64,000 nucleotides of DNA from Pandoraea vervacti (GTDB lineage: Bacteria; Pseudomonadota; Gammaproteobacteria; Burkholderiales; Burkholderiaceae), in contig NZ_CP010897.2 of assembly GCF_000934605.2 (NCBI RefSeq), positions 5,022,001 to 5,086,000 of the forward strand, given 5' to 3'. The notes under the pieces are model-generated. The model did not search any database and was not told the DNA's origin. It was given only the letters and a program-made list of their open reading frames with translations. Shown here one piece after another: positions 18,004 through 27,412 of this stretch. Both the position numbers and the translations under genes were made by a program. How positions within the stretch are numbered: position 1 is the stretch's first letter; every line of letters starts with the position of its first letter.

Positions 18004-20310
18004 ATGTCTACCGCTATTCAGACGCGTCAGCGTCTGCTCGCCTCTGCCTGTGCCCTTGTCGCGGCAGGCAGTTTCGCTCTCCCAGCCCTTCCCGCCCACG
18101 CGCAAACGTCTCGGCAAATGCCGCCGGGCGCGCCAGATGCCTCGTCGGGAGCGTCAAACACGTCGGGCACGGCACAGACCGGCGGCAATGCTGCGCCCGC
18201 CGTCGCCCTGCCGACCACGCAGGTGAGCGACAGCGCCGTCTCGTCGCCCATGCAGACGAAGACCCTGCCGTCGTACAAGTTCGTCGCACCGCTGCGCGAT
18301 ACGCCGCGCTCGATCACCGTCATTCCCGAGGAGCTGATCAAGCAGACCAATGCCACGACGTTTGCCGAAGCCCTCAAGACCGTGCCCGGGATTACGTTCC
18401 TCGGCGGCGACGCCGCGGCAAACCCATCTGCCGACCGCCCCGTCATTCGCGGCTTCGAATCGCGCAACTCGATCTTCGTCGACGGCATGCGCGACTCCGG
18501 CGTGCAGAATCGCGAAACGTTCGCCATCGAGAACATCAGCGTCATCAAGGGACCGGACTCGGTGTATGCGGGACGCGGCGCCGTCGGCGGCAGTATCGAC
18601 ATCACGACCAAGACCGCGCGCCTGGAAGACTTCACCAACGCCAGCCTCGGTCTGGGCACCGACAGCTACAAGCGCCTGACGCTCGACGTCAACCGCGAGA
18701 TCAACGATCAGACCGCCGTGCGCCTGAACGTCATGGGACATGACGCGGATCAGGCCGGGCGCAACAACGTGTACAGCAAGCGTTGGGGTGTCGCACCGTC
18801 GGTGGCGTTCGGGCTGAACAGCCCCACCACCGTCACGGTGAGCTACTACCACCTGAATTCGTACGACATGCCGGACTTCAGCGCGCCGTTCCGCGCCGCG
18901 GGCGGCACGCCCGACGGCGGCTTCCAGCGCAACCAGTTCTACGGTCTGAACAGTCGTGATTACCGGCGCGGCCAGACCGATACCGGCGAGATCAAGGTCG
19001 AACATCGGATCGACGACACGTGGAAGATCAAGAACACCACGATGGTCGGCCGCTCGACGCTCGATTACATCGCAACGAACCCGCAGTTCCTTAACGCGAC
19101 GTCGAACATCATCGCGCTGCAGGCCAAGAGCGGCAAATACGCCACGAACAGCATCGCCAACCAGACCGAGCTCACCGGCAAGGCAACCTTGTTCGGCTTC
19201 GAGCACACGCTCACCGCGGGTCTGGAATTCAGCAACGAACAAAGTCGCTACGAGGGCTATCTCGTCACGGACAGCGCGGGCAACAACATTCGCTCGACGA
19301 ATTCGGCGGCACTATGTGCCGTGCGGTACAACTGCACGACGATCGGCAACTGGAACCCGGACAATCCGTGGACGGGCAGTATCGCGCTCAATGGCGACAA
19401 GGGGTTCCCGGGTGCAGCGACCAACACGCGAACCAACGTCGCGTCGGCATATCTGTTCGACAGTGTGAAGCTCTCCGAGCGCTGGCTCCTTAATGCCGGC
19501 GCGCGCTTCGATCGCTTCGACGTCAACGCCGTGCAGGCCGGCGCCCCCGACCTGAAGAACCTCTCGAACCTGTTCAGCTTCCAGTTGGGTCTGGTCTACA
19601 AGGTGCTGCCGTCGCTGAGTCTTTACGCGTCGTATGGCACGTCGGCGAACCCGCCGGGCGCGAACAGCGGCCTGGGTGGCGGTACCGACCAGCTCACGTC
19701 GACCAACAACAACCTCTCGCCCGAGCGCAGCCGCAACATTGAAATCGGCGCGAAGTGGGACGTGATCGACCAGCGTCTGTCGTTGACGGCGGCCCTCTTC
19801 CAGACCGACAAGACGAACGCGCGCGTGTCCGATGGACTGGGCGGCACGATCAACGCGGGAAGCCAGCGCGTGCGCGGGGCCGAACTCGGTTGGGCGGGCA
19901 GCCTGACGAGTCATTGGCGCGTGTTCGGCGGGTATTCGTATCTGAACGCCGTGACGACCGACGCGGGCCCTGCCGCCGCTCCGGGATCGAACGGCTTGCC
20001 GATGGTGATGGTGCCCAAGCACAACCTGACGCTGTGGACGGACTATGAAGTGATGCCGAAGCTCACGCTCGGCGCGGGCATGACGCTTTCGAGCCTCACA
20101 TACGCGTCGGTGTCGCCGTCGGTGCGCAAGTGGACGCCGGGCTATGCCCGCTTCGATGCGATGGCCACCTATCGCGTATCGCGCTCGGTCGATCTGCAAC
20201 TGAACGTGCAGAATATTTTCGACAAGAAGTATTACTCGAGCGCCTACCCGATCTACGCCACGTGGGCGCCGGGTCGCACCGCCATGTTGACGCTCAACTT
20301 CCATCAGTGA
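18004..20310 (+). CDS. TonB-dependent siderophore receptor
   Basis: 768-residue outer-membrane receptor for ferric siderophores. A signal peptide (about 1-35, ending AHAQ) is followed by a Gly/Ser/Thr-rich linker. Then come the plug domain (about 85-200, with RDTPRSITVIPEELI, PVIRGFESRN and IKGPDSVYAGRGAVGG) and a 22-strand barrel ending MLTLNFHQ. The plug style resembles catecholate receptors such as Fiu/PiuA, but the ligand cannot be assigned. No siderophore synthesis, TonB or PepSY gene sits beside it, so it is a stand-alone receptor. The ribosome site before ATG 18004 is weak. A Fur-box-like dyad upstream predicts iron repression. Confidence 0.93.
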   Translation: MSTAIQTRQRLLASACALVAAGSFALPALPAHAQTSRQMPPGAPDASSGASNTSGTAQTGGNAAPAVALPTTQVSDSAVSSPMQTKTLPSYKFVAPLRDTPRSITVIPEELIKQTNATTFAEALKTVPGITFLGGDAAANPSADRPVIRGFESRNSIFVDGMRDSGVQNRETFAIENISVIKGPDSVYAGRGAVGGSIDITTKTARLEDFTNASLGLGTDSYKRLTLDVNREINDQTAVRLNVMGHDADQAGRNNVYSKRWGVAPSVAFGLNSPTTVTVSYYHLNSYDMPDFSAPFRAAGGTPDGGFQRNQFYGLNSRDYRRGQTDTGEIKVEHRIDDTWKIKNTTMVGRSTLDYIATNPQFLNATSNIIALQAKSGKYATNSIANQTELTGKATLFGFEHTLTAGLEFSNEQSRYEGYLVTDSAGNNIRSTNSAALCAVRYNCTTIGNWNPDNPWTGSIALNGDKGFPGAATNTRTNVASAYLFDSVKLSERWLLNAGARFDRFDVNAVQAGAPDLKNLSNLFSFQLGLVYKVLPSLSLYASYGTSANPPGANSGLGGGTDQLTSTNNNLSPERSRNIEIGAKWDVIDQRLSLTAALFQTDKTNARVSDGLGGTINAGSQRVRGAELGWAGSLTSHWRVFGGYSYLNAVTTDAGPAAAPGSNGLPMVMVPKHNLTLWTDYEVMPKLTLGAGMTLSSLTYASVSPSVRKWTPGYARFDAMATYRVSRSVDLQLNVQNIFDKKYYSSAYPIYATWAPGRTAMLTLNFHQ

Positions 20311-20347
20311 GGGCGCGTCGGTAAGCACCGCTGTGCGAAATGAACGA

Positions 20348-20384
20348 AAGGGGATCCGGTCATCGTGGCCGGATCCCCTTTTGC
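20348..20384 (+). terminator. Intrinsic terminator of the TonB receptor gene
   Basis: 12-bp stem AAGGGGATCCGG / CCGGATCCCCTT with a 9-nt loop, followed by TTGCTTTC. 38 nt after the receptor stop. The symmetric A/T flanks make it usable from either side. Confidence 0.85.
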
Positions 20385-20443
20385 TTTCTTTCTGGCGCCA
20401 AACGCCCTTCTCCAGCGAGGGCGCCCGGTCACCGGACAAGTCG

Positions 20444-21355
20444 TCACGGCCGGGGTTCGTCGCAAACCGGCGCCAACGTGCCCATTGCCCCTTGCTGGTA
20501 GCGACGCGTCAGGGCGACGAGATCACCTTCGTCGCGCGCGGCGAAATTGCCGCGATACACGACGGACTCACCCAGCGGTTCACCGCCGGCGAGCATCAGG
20601 CGCGCGCCCTTGCGCCCGGCGAGTTGCCATACGCCAGGCGGCAGCGACAACGCTTCCGTGCCGCCCCCCTCTGCGCGTAACGCATACCCGGCGACGGCGG
20701 CTTCGCCTTGCGCAATCAGCGCAAGCCAGCGGCGTCCGTCACACGGGATCTCCAACGTGCGCAACGCGTCCGCCTGCCAGTCGAGTTGCAGCAACGTGGT
20801 GCGCCCGCCTTCGGCGCGCGCCACGTCACGTTCGCCCCAGTCACCGCACACCAGCGTCAAATCGACATCGCCCTCACGCCAGCGCGACATGGACTCGGCA
20901 CGCACGACCGTCTGGGCGGGCGCGCCGTGCGGATGGCGGCCGGCGCGACTCACGACCATGCGCACACCCCGCACCGAGGCACGGCCACTGTCGGGCGCCT
21001 CTTCATGCACGGTGCCGCAGTTGGTTTCGAGCCAGAGCAGATCGCCGGGACGCAGCGCATCGTCGCCGCCGTGCGCGTGACGGCAGCGCAGCGAAGTCGT
21101 CGAATCCGGAAAAAGGTAGGTCGCCACGACACACCCGGCATGCGGATGCGGCGGAATGCACGCGCCCTGACGCCGGAAGATGTCGACCGACAGGAACGGG
21201 TCGGTGTCTTCGACCTGATCGAAAACACCCGCGCCCGCCGCAGCCGCACAACGGCCGGGACGGGACACGGGAAGCACGCGCGGGATAGCCAACGCGTCGG
21301 CGGCTGTCGCCGGGCGCTTGATCGAACGCGGATGCAGCGGCGTCGAGCTGGCCAT
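20444..21355 (-). CDS. Pirin family bicupin protein
   Basis: 303-residue pirin-like protein. The N-terminal cupin has the metal ligands H70 and H72 (PHPHAG), H117 and E119, at nearly the spacing of human pirin (H56, H58, H101, E103). Bacterial pirins with this set often show quercetin 2,3-dioxygenase activity or act on redox partners. The C-terminal cupin (about 165-285) lacks obvious metal ligands. It follows azoR on the same strand with a 49-nt gap and is divergent from the LysR gene, which suggests a quinone/flavonoid response operon. Substrate is not known. Confidence 0.85.
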   Translation of the reverse strand: MASSTPLHPRSIKRPATAADALAIPRVLPVSRPGRCAAAAGAGVFDQVEDTDPFLSVDIFRRQGACIPPHPHAGCVVATYLFPDSTTSLRCRHAHGGDDALRPGDLLWLETNCGTVHEEAPDSGRASVRGVRMVVSRAGRHPHGAPAQTVVRAESMSRWREGDVDLTLVCGDWGERDVARAEGGRTTLLQLDWQADALRTLEIPCDGRRWLALIAQGEAAVAGYALRAEGGGTEALSLPPGVWQLAGRKGARLMLAGGEPLGESVVYRGNFAARDEGDLVALTRRYQQGAMGTLAPVCDEPRP

Positions 21356-21404
21356 GGGGGATTCCTGCGCGTGCTTCAGACGTTACGGGAAGACGTCGGG
21401 TCGC

Positions 21405-22004
21405 TTACAGCGCCGCGATGGCTTCGCGAGCACCGGCGAAGGCCGCCGCCGCCGACTCCGGACCCCGTGCCAGACCTTCGGCGAAGATGAACGTCACGTC
21501 CGTCATGCCGAGAAAGCCGAGAATCGTCTTGATGTACGGCGTCTGGCTGTCGGCCGGCGTGTCTTTGTAGTTGCCGCCGCGGGCGAACGCCACGATCACC
21601 TTCTTGCCCTGAATCAGGCCTTCCACGCTGCCGTCTTCACGGTAACGGAAAGTCACGCGGGCACGGGCGATCCAGTCGAAGTACGACTTCAGTTGCGTAG
21701 GCACCTGGAAGTTGTACAGCGGCACGCCGAACACGATGTAATCGGCGGCCTGAATTTCGGCGATCAGTTCGTCGCTGCGGGCGATGATGGCCTTCTGCGC
21801 GTCGGTGCGCTGCTCTTCCGGCGTGAAGAACGCGCCAATCACCGCTTCATCGAGGTGCGGCACGCCATCGGTCAGCAGATCGCGCACGACAACCTTGGCG
21901 CCGGCGTTCTTGGCGACGAGTTGAGCGACCGCTTCATTGGCGAGCGTGGTCGAGTTGGCGCCTTGCGAACGGGCGGCGGAATTGATTTGCAGAATGGTGG
22001 TCAT
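21405..22004 (-). CDS. azoR: FMN-dependent NADH:quinone oxidoreductase / azoreductase
   Basis: 199-residue flavodoxin-like AzoR. It reduces quinones and azo compounds by two-electron transfer from NADH. N-terminal FMN phosphate loop NSAARSQGANS, then VPLYNFQVPTQLKSYFDW (flavin/dimer segment) and FARGGNY (isoalloxazine site). The start at 22004 has GGAG upstream and matches the family start MTTILQINSAAR; the frame is open further upstream but crosses the regulator-binding region. Divergent from a LysR gene with a perfect dyad between, so inducer-dependent control is likely. Confidence 0.94.
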   Translation of the reverse strand: MTTILQINSAARSQGANSTTLANEAVAQLVAKNAGAKVVVRDLLTDGVPHLDEAVIGAFFTPEEQRTDAQKAIIARSDELIAEIQAADYIVFGVPLYNFQVPTQLKSYFDWIARARVTFRYREDGSVEGLIQGKKVIVAFARGGNYKDTPADSQTPYIKTILGFLGMTDVTFIFAEGLARGPESAAAAFAGAREAIAAL

Positions 22005-22154
22005 GTCGCTGGCTCCAGAGCCGGGGTAGTCCCGAAAGGTTCGAAAATCCGTTCGCACCCGGGCCCCGTGTCGGGAGCGCCTTGAATTGTGCGTCGGCTT
22101 GGGATGAATTCTAGTTACCCACAAAAATGAAACAAGCCGGTAAAATCGAATTGT

Positions 22155-22174
22155 TTGTTCCCTTTTTGGAACAA
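22155..22174. promoter_or_regulatory. LysR-type operator dyad
   Basis: TTGTTCC-N6-GGAACAA, a perfect 7-bp inverted repeat of 20 bp that contains T-N11-A. It lies between divergent azoR and the LysR gene, 60 bp before the LysR start. Likely binding site of that regulator. Confidence 0.65.
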
Positions 22175-22233
22175 TGACTCTTGCCCTGAACGGCAATTTG
22201 GCTGAATGACCGCGTCACCGAGGAGCGCGCGCG

Positions 22234-23172
22234 ATGATTGACGATCTGAACGACATGCTGATCTTCGCGGAAGTCGTGCGCTCGGGCAGCATCACACGCG
22301 CGGGCGAGCGTCTGGATCTGCCCAAGGCGACCGTCAGCCGACGGCTCTCGCGTCTGGAGTCCCGTCTCGGCACGAAGCTGCTGCACAAGACGACCCGGCG
22401 CCTGGAACTCACGGAAGTCGGCGAGGCGTATTACGAGCGTTGTCTGCCGATTCTCGAAGAGGTGGAAGAAACGCGAGACTTCGCCTCGCAGATGTCGAGC
22501 AAGCCGCGCGGCCGTCTGCGCATTACGGCGCCTGCCGACTTCGCCGCACAATGGCTGGCCGTGCCGCTGGCGACCTTCTGCGCGGCGTATCCGGAAATTA
22601 CCGTCGACGTCGACCTGAGTTCGCGTCACGTCGACCTGATCGCCGAGCGGGTGGACGTCGCCATCCGCGCCGGGCAACTCTCCGATTCGACCCTCGTCGC
22701 AAGGCCGCTGCTCAAGCTCACGCGCAGTCTTTATGCGAGCCCGCTGTACCTGAGTGCAACGGGCTTGCCCGCGACGCCCGACGAACTCGCAGGCCATCGC
22801 TTCGTGATCCTGCAAGGTGCGCGTCGCCTGTTCAACACCGACACGCTGCACAAGGGCCGCCAGCGTGTGGATGTCACCATGCACGGCGCGATTCAGGTCA
22901 ACAGCATGGGGATGGTCAAGGAGATGGCGCTCGCGGGCAGCGGTATCGCCGCGCTCACGGACATTCTCGCGGAAGACGCGCTGCGCGCAGGGCGTCTCGT
23001 GAAGGTGCTGCCCGACTGGTCGCTGCCGCAGAGTCCGGTGCATCTGGTCACGCCATCGCGACGCTTCCTGCCACGCAAGACGCAGGCCTTCATCGAGCAT
23101 ATGCTCGCCGTCGCACGCACCTGTCCGGAAGAAAACCGCGACCCGTCGGTACCGGGTCCGGCACAGGGCTGA
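22234..23172 (+). CDS. LysR family transcriptional regulator
   Basis: 312-residue regulator. The N-terminal winged helix (1-60) contains GSITRAGERLDLPKATVSRRLSRLE, followed by the linker helix and a periplasmic-binding-protein-like effector domain (about 90-300). It belongs to the CrgA/AaeR-like group by the K-A-T-V-S-R-R recognition helix. Adjacent and divergent azoR-pirin genes and the intervening dyad point to local control; effectors of related pairs are quinones or phenolics. The last 20 residues are polar and probably disordered. Confidence 0.93.
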   Translation: MIDDLNDMLIFAEVVRSGSITRAGERLDLPKATVSRRLSRLESRLGTKLLHKTTRRLELTEVGEAYYERCLPILEEVEETRDFASQMSSKPRGRLRITAPADFAAQWLAVPLATFCAAYPEITVDVDLSSRHVDLIAERVDVAIRAGQLSDSTLVARPLLKLTRSLYASPLYLSATGLPATPDELAGHRFVILQGARRLFNTDTLHKGRQRVDVTMHGAIQVNSMGMVKEMALAGSGIAALTDILAEDALRAGRLVKVLPDWSLPQSPVHLVTPSRRFLPRKTQAFIEHMLAVARTCPEENRDPSVPGPAQG

Positions 23173-23257
23173 ACACCCGGTGCCTCGCGCGCGGCTCGCA
23201 CGTGAGGCAAACCCACCATTCAGGCCGTCATCTGGCTGTCATGGGGTCACTTGGCCG

Positions 23258-25075
23258 TCACTTGGCCGTCAGCCACTTCTCGCGGCGCTGCGCCGCAACG
23301 CGATCGCGTGTCTCGGCAATGCGGTATTGCGAGACTTCGGGCGCGTCGAGCGTGAGCACGGTCTCACGCAGTTCGTCGCGACGGAATGCATGCACGGTCA
23401 CCTTGTCGCCCGCGCGGTAGCGCTCCAACAACTTGTCGAGATTGCCTGACGTCACCCGCAGGCCGTCGATGGCGACGAGCGAGTCGCCTGCCGACAATCC
23501 GGCCGCCTGCGCGGCGCCGCCATCGAGCACCTGGGTGAGCGTGGCTTCGTCGCCCCGCTTTCCGGTCTTCACGCCGAGCGACGGGCGAGCGTTGTCCGGC
23601 GTCACCGGTTCGAGCGTCAGGCCCACGCGCGTCAACAGCGATGCCAGCGGCAAATCGCGCGTGCCATTGATGGCCGTCGCGAAGAAATCCGACAGGTCCA
23701 GTCCGGAAACCGCTTCGAACAGCGGCTGGACCGCGTCTTCCGCAATGCCCACGGGCGTGCCGCGATAGAAGTCGCGACCGTAGCGCTGCCAAAGCGCACG
23801 CATGACATCGTCGAGCGACTTCTGGCCTCGCGTTTGCGAACGAATCGTCAAATCCAGCGCGAGCGCCACGAGCGAGCCCTTCGTGTAATAGCTGACGATG
23901 GCGTTGGGCGCGTTCTCGTCCTGACGGTAATACTTCGTCCACGCGTCGAACGAACTCTCGGCCACGCTCTGCTTGAGGCGGCCGCTGCCGCGCAGGACGT
24001 TCGCGACCGTCTTGGCCACGAGCTCGTAATACGCGGCCGGTGCGATCACGCCGCTGCGCACGAGCATCAGGTCGTCGTAGTAGGACGTGAAGCCCTCGAA
24101 CAACCACAGCAACCGCGTGTAGTTCTCCTGGTCGAGCGCGTAAGGCGCGAACGCGGCCGGTTTGATGCGTTTGACGTTCCACGTGTGGAAGTACTCGTGG
24201 CTCACCAGACCGAGAAAGCCACGATAGGCGTCGCTCATGCGCGCCTGCCCCTGCGCCGGCAAGTCGTTGCGGCTCGCGAGCAACGCGGTCGACGCGCGGT
24301 GCTCAAGGCCGCCGTACCCATCGCCGACCGTCATGAGCAGGAAGACGTAACGCGACATCGGTACGCGCGAGCGCGAACTGGCGCCCGGTTCGAACAGACG
24401 GATCTGCGCCTCGCAGATCTTCTTCATATCGCGCAGCAAGCGGTCCAGATCGAGGTTGGGCACCGGTCCGGTGATCGCCACCTCATGCGTGACACCGCAC
24501 GCCTTGAACGTGCCGTGGACGAACGTTCCGATCTCGACGGGCGAATCGATCAGCTCGTCGTAGTCGAGCGCGACATAGCGCCCGAAGTCGAGCGCCGCCG
24601 TGCCATGCGCGGGTTCGAGCGCCGTGGCCACGCGCCACGTCCGGAACGCGGCGCCGCGCGGGCGCAGGATGTCCACTTCGCAAGGCGCGTGCTCCTGCCC
24701 CTCGACGCGCAGGAAGACGCTGGTGCCGTTGAAGAAGCCGTGCGTGTCGTCCAGGTGCGCCGCACGCACCGACAGATCCCACGCGTACACCTCATACGTG
24801 ACGATCAGCGTGCCCTTGCAGGGACTCGCCTGCCACGTGTGCTTGTCGAGCTTGTCGAGCGCGATCTTGCGGCCACGACAGGTCGCGCCGATCGTCACGA
24901 TATTGCGGGCGAACTCGCGCACCATGTAGCTGCCCGGAATCCACGCGGGTAGCGTGAAGCGCTGCCCCTCCGGCGCGGGATTCGACACCGTGACGGTCAC
25001 TTCGAACAGATGAGCGGCGGGCGACTTCGGAACGATCGCATACCGGACGGCGGGTTGAGCGGACGTGGCTTTCAT
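23258..25075 (-). CDS. M61 family glycyl aminopeptidase with PDZ domain
   Basis: 605-residue metallopeptidase. An N-terminal beta-sandwich (about 10-190) with WIPGSYMVREFARN precedes the thermolysin-like catalytic domain with zinc motif H293-E-Y-F-H297 and the downstream LWLFEGFTSYYDDL helix that supplies the third ligand glutamate. A C-terminal PDZ domain (about 500-585) binds peptide ends. Members such as Sphingomonas glycyl aminopeptidase cleave N-terminal Gly/Ala. No signal peptide is visible, so a cytoplasmic location is likely. It follows dsbC on the same strand (48-nt gap); this pairing is common in Burkholderiales (recollection). Confidence 0.92.
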   Translation of the reverse strand: MKATSAQPAVRYAIVPKSPAAHLFEVTVTVSNPAPEGQRFTLPAWIPGSYMVREFARNIVTIGATCRGRKIALDKLDKHTWQASPCKGTLIVTYEVYAWDLSVRAAHLDDTHGFFNGTSVFLRVEGQEHAPCEVDILRPRGAAFRTWRVATALEPAHGTAALDFGRYVALDYDELIDSPVEIGTFVHGTFKACGVTHEVAITGPVPNLDLDRLLRDMKKICEAQIRLFEPGASSRSRVPMSRYVFLLMTVGDGYGGLEHRASTALLASRNDLPAQGQARMSDAYRGFLGLVSHEYFHTWNVKRIKPAAFAPYALDQENYTRLLWLFEGFTSYYDDLMLVRSGVIAPAAYYELVAKTVANVLRGSGRLKQSVAESSFDAWTKYYRQDENAPNAIVSYYTKGSLVALALDLTIRSQTRGQKSLDDVMRALWQRYGRDFYRGTPVGIAEDAVQPLFEAVSGLDLSDFFATAINGTRDLPLASLLTRVGLTLEPVTPDNARPSLGVKTGKRGDEATLTQVLDGGAAQAAGLSAGDSLVAIDGLRVTSGNLDKLLERYRAGDKVTVHAFRRDELRETVLTLDAPEVSQYRIAETRDRVAAQRREKWLTAK

Positions 25076-25123
25076 GAGATGGCGGCTTCTTGTTGTCTGA
25101 AAAATACGGCGTCTGCCGAACGA

Positions 25124-25888
25124 TTACCGGACCGTGGCCAGCGCCTTTTCGAGTTCTTCGGCAGGCACGGCGCCCGGCAAACGGCGGCCGTCGGACAGGA
25201 TGATCGTCGGCGTGCCCGTAATGTTGAGCTGGTGACCCAGTGCGAAGTTGTCCTTGACCGGCTTGTCGTCGCACTTGGCGCCTGCGACCGGCGGCGCCTT
25301 CTTGTCGATCATCCAGTCGTGCCACGCCTTGAGCGGGTCCGGCGCACACCAGATGGCCTTCGACTTGGCGTCCGAGTCCGGGCCAAGCACGGGGTAGAGG
25401 AAGGTGTAGACGGTAATGTTGTCGATCTTCGAGGACTTCAACGTCTCTTCGAAGCGCTTGCAGTATGGGCAGTTCGGATCGGAGAAGACGGCGATCTTGC
25501 GGCTGCCGTTGCCTTTCACGTACTTGAACGAGCGATCGAGCGGCAGCTTGGAGAAGTCGACCTTGTTGAGTTCGGACTGACGCGCTTCGGTCAGGTTCTG
25601 GCGCGTTTTCGTATCGATCAGATTACCGCCCAGAATCACGTATTGCGCCTTTTCGTCGGCATACATGATCTCGCCGCCGACGGACACTTCGAAGAGCCCG
25701 GGAATCGGCGTACGGGCGACCGACTTGACCGGGGCATCTGCGCCCAGCGTCTTTTGCACGGCGGTCTTCACGCGCTCGAGCGTTGCGTCGGCCTTGTTCT
25801 GCGCGACGGCGGACATCGTAAAGGTCGCGGCGCAAACGGCGGCGAGTGCAAATCCGGCAAACGCCGCGGCGCGATAACGTTGCAACAT
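25124..25888 (-). CDS. dsbC: Protein-disulfide isomerase DsbC
   Basis: 254-residue periplasmic disulfide isomerase. Signal peptide about 1-30 (ending SAVAQ), dimerisation domain about 32-95, and thioredoxin-fold domain with C140-P-Y-C143. A second conserved Cys pair (AIWCAPDP and AGAKCDD) and the cis-Pro loop ITGTPTII follow. Start 25888 is chosen because CTGGAG precedes it and the signal peptide follows; the frame runs open to 25963 but adds a non-signal sequence. Kept reduced by DsbD (9821-11821). Lies between the FAD monooxygenase and the M61 peptidase genes. Confidence 0.93.
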   Translation of the reverse strand: MLQRYRAAAFAGFALAAVCAATFTMSAVAQNKADATLERVKTAVQKTLGADAPVKSVARTPIPGLFEVSVGGEIMYADEKAQYVILGGNLIDTKTRQNLTEARQSELNKVDFSKLPLDRSFKYVKGNGSRKIAVFSDPNCPYCKRFEETLKSSKIDNITVYTFLYPVLGPDSDAKSKAIWCAPDPLKAWHDWMIDKKAPPVAGAKCDDKPVKDNFALGHQLNITGTPTIILSDGRRLPGAVPAEELEKALATVR

Positions 25889-25935
25889 CGAATATCTCCA
25901 GAAGTGTATCGATCGAGAGGCGTGGGCGGCGTGGG

Positions 25936-25965
25936 CGGTGAAGACCGTCTCGTCGGTCTTCACCG
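25936..25965. terminator. Long hairpin between monooxygenase gene and dsbC
   Basis: Perfect 12-bp stem CGGTGAAGACCG / CGGTCTTCACCG with loop TCTCGT. It lacks a T-run on either strand; it may terminate or process transcripts of the monooxygenase gene that ends at 25997. Confidence 0.45.
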
Positions 25966-25996
25966 GCCCTGTGCCGCCCTCAGACGCCCGAAGGGG

Positions 25997-27172
25997 TCAG
26001 CCCAGGGCGCGGCCGATCAGGAATTTCTTGACGAAGGGCAGCATGTTCACGCTGTCGAGACCCGCGTTGCGAACGAACTTCGCAAGCGGGCTGCTCGTCG
26101 AGAACAGCTTGTGCAGGCCATCCGTCGTGAATGCCATGCTGCCGATATCTTCCTTGCGCGCACGCTCGTAACGACGCAGCACCGCAGCGTCGCCACAATC
26201 GCGGAACGATTCGCGGCCCGCGAGGGCGTCGCCAAGCGCCGCCACGTCGCGCAGACCGAGATTCATGCCTTGACCGGCGAGCGGATGCACGACATGCGCG
26301 GCGTCACCGACGAGCGCCACGCGCTGCGCGATCAGGCGTTTGGCCTGCGCGAGCACGAGCGGGAATCCCTGGGCGCGCGCTGAGACCGGCGTGAGGCGCC
26401 CAAGTTCACCATGAGAGAACGCTCCGATGCGCTCCGCGAGATCTTTGGGATCCAGCGCAAGCAGGTGTTTTGCATGATCGGCGGCGGCGGACCACACCAG
26501 CGAGACGTGCTGGTCGGGCAGCGGCAGCAGTGCGATGATTTCCCCCTCGTGGAACCACTGGAAGGCGGTGTCGCGGTGCGGGCGTTCCGCGCGGAAGTTG
26601 CACACCACGCCGAGCTGCTCATAGGGACGCACCGAACCATCCAGCCCAGCCGTGCTGCGCACCCAGGAGTTCGCGCCATCGGCGCCGACCACGAGCGAGG
26701 CGCGCAGCGTCTTGCCGTCCGACAGGCGCACACACGCGGCAGCGGCGTCGACATCGAGCGTTTCGGCGCGGGCGTCGAGCCATTGGACTTGCGGGGAAAA
26801 ACGTAGAGCGGCGTCGAGCGCGCGCTCCAGGTTCGACGACTCCGCGATCCAGGCGAGTTGCGGCACGGCTGCCTGATACGCGGAGAAATGAAGGCTGCCG
26901 CGCTCGTCGCCGAACACCTCCATGTCGTAGACAGGATTCACACGCGCCGGATCGACGGCCTGCCAGACGCGCATGCGCTCGAAAAGCGCTTGCGAACTGG
27001 ACGACAGGGAGTAGATACGGGTGTCCCACCGGTCACCGCCAGACGGCGTGGCGGCGGCCGGCTGGGCGAGCAATGCAACGGACAGGCGGGCCTGTGAAAG
27101 GAGCAAGGCGGCGGCCTTTCCGACCAGACCGCCACCGACGACGACGATGTCGTGGGTCATAGTTTGGGGCAT
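25997..27172 (-). CDS. UbiH/COQ6-type FAD monooxygenase
   Basis: 391-residue class A flavin hydroxylase of the ubiquinone-biosynthesis group. Rossmann FAD motif VVVGGGLVGKAAALLL at the N-terminus, the mid-chain GADGANSWVR (DG motif region) and GDAAHVVHPLAGQGMNLGLRD, which binds the FAD ribityl chain. It would hydroxylate the ubiquinone ring, but which position (C5, C6 or C1) cannot be told. I start at ATG 27172; a second ATG at 27160 lies closer to the FAD motif, and no strong ribosome site decides. Downstream on the same strand are dsbC and the M61 peptidase. Confidence 0.87.
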   Translation of the reverse strand: MPQTMTHDIVVVGGGLVGKAAALLLSQARLSVALLAQPAAATPSGGDRWDTRIYSLSSSSQALFERMRVWQAVDPARVNPVYDMEVFGDERGSLHFSAYQAAVPQLAWIAESSNLERALDAALRFSPQVQWLDARAETLDVDAAAACVRLSDGKTLRASLVVGADGANSWVRSTAGLDGSVRPYEQLGVVCNFRAERPHRDTAFQWFHEGEIIALLPLPDQHVSLVWSAAADHAKHLLALDPKDLAERIGAFSHGELGRLTPVSARAQGFPLVLAQAKRLIAQRVALVGDAAHVVHPLAGQGMNLGLRDVAALGDALAGRESFRDCGDAAVLRRYERARKEDIGSMAFTTDGLHKLFSTSSPLAKFVRNAGLDSVNMLPFVKKFLIGRALG

Positions 27173-27412
27173 GCGAAGCAATCGGCGACGACGGGCGCGC
27201 GCGATCCATATTCATGTCGAGAAGCCGGTATTGTCGCATGCGTCGTGGCGGCGGGGGCACGACGAGACCGTCGGTCGCACGGCGCACGCTCGGCGCTCAC
27301 GCGTCGGCTGGACCCGGAATCGCGCCTCGGGCGTTGCTATACTTCAAGCCAACGCGCGGCGACGCCTTGCCGCCTGCGCCGGTCCAGTCACCTCTCCAGC
27401 GGAGCCAACGCC

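Noticed and set aside
23234..23275. CACTTGGCCGT direct repeat at the end of the M61 gene
   Set aside because: Two copies only, partly inside coding sequence; likely a small local duplication with no sign of function.
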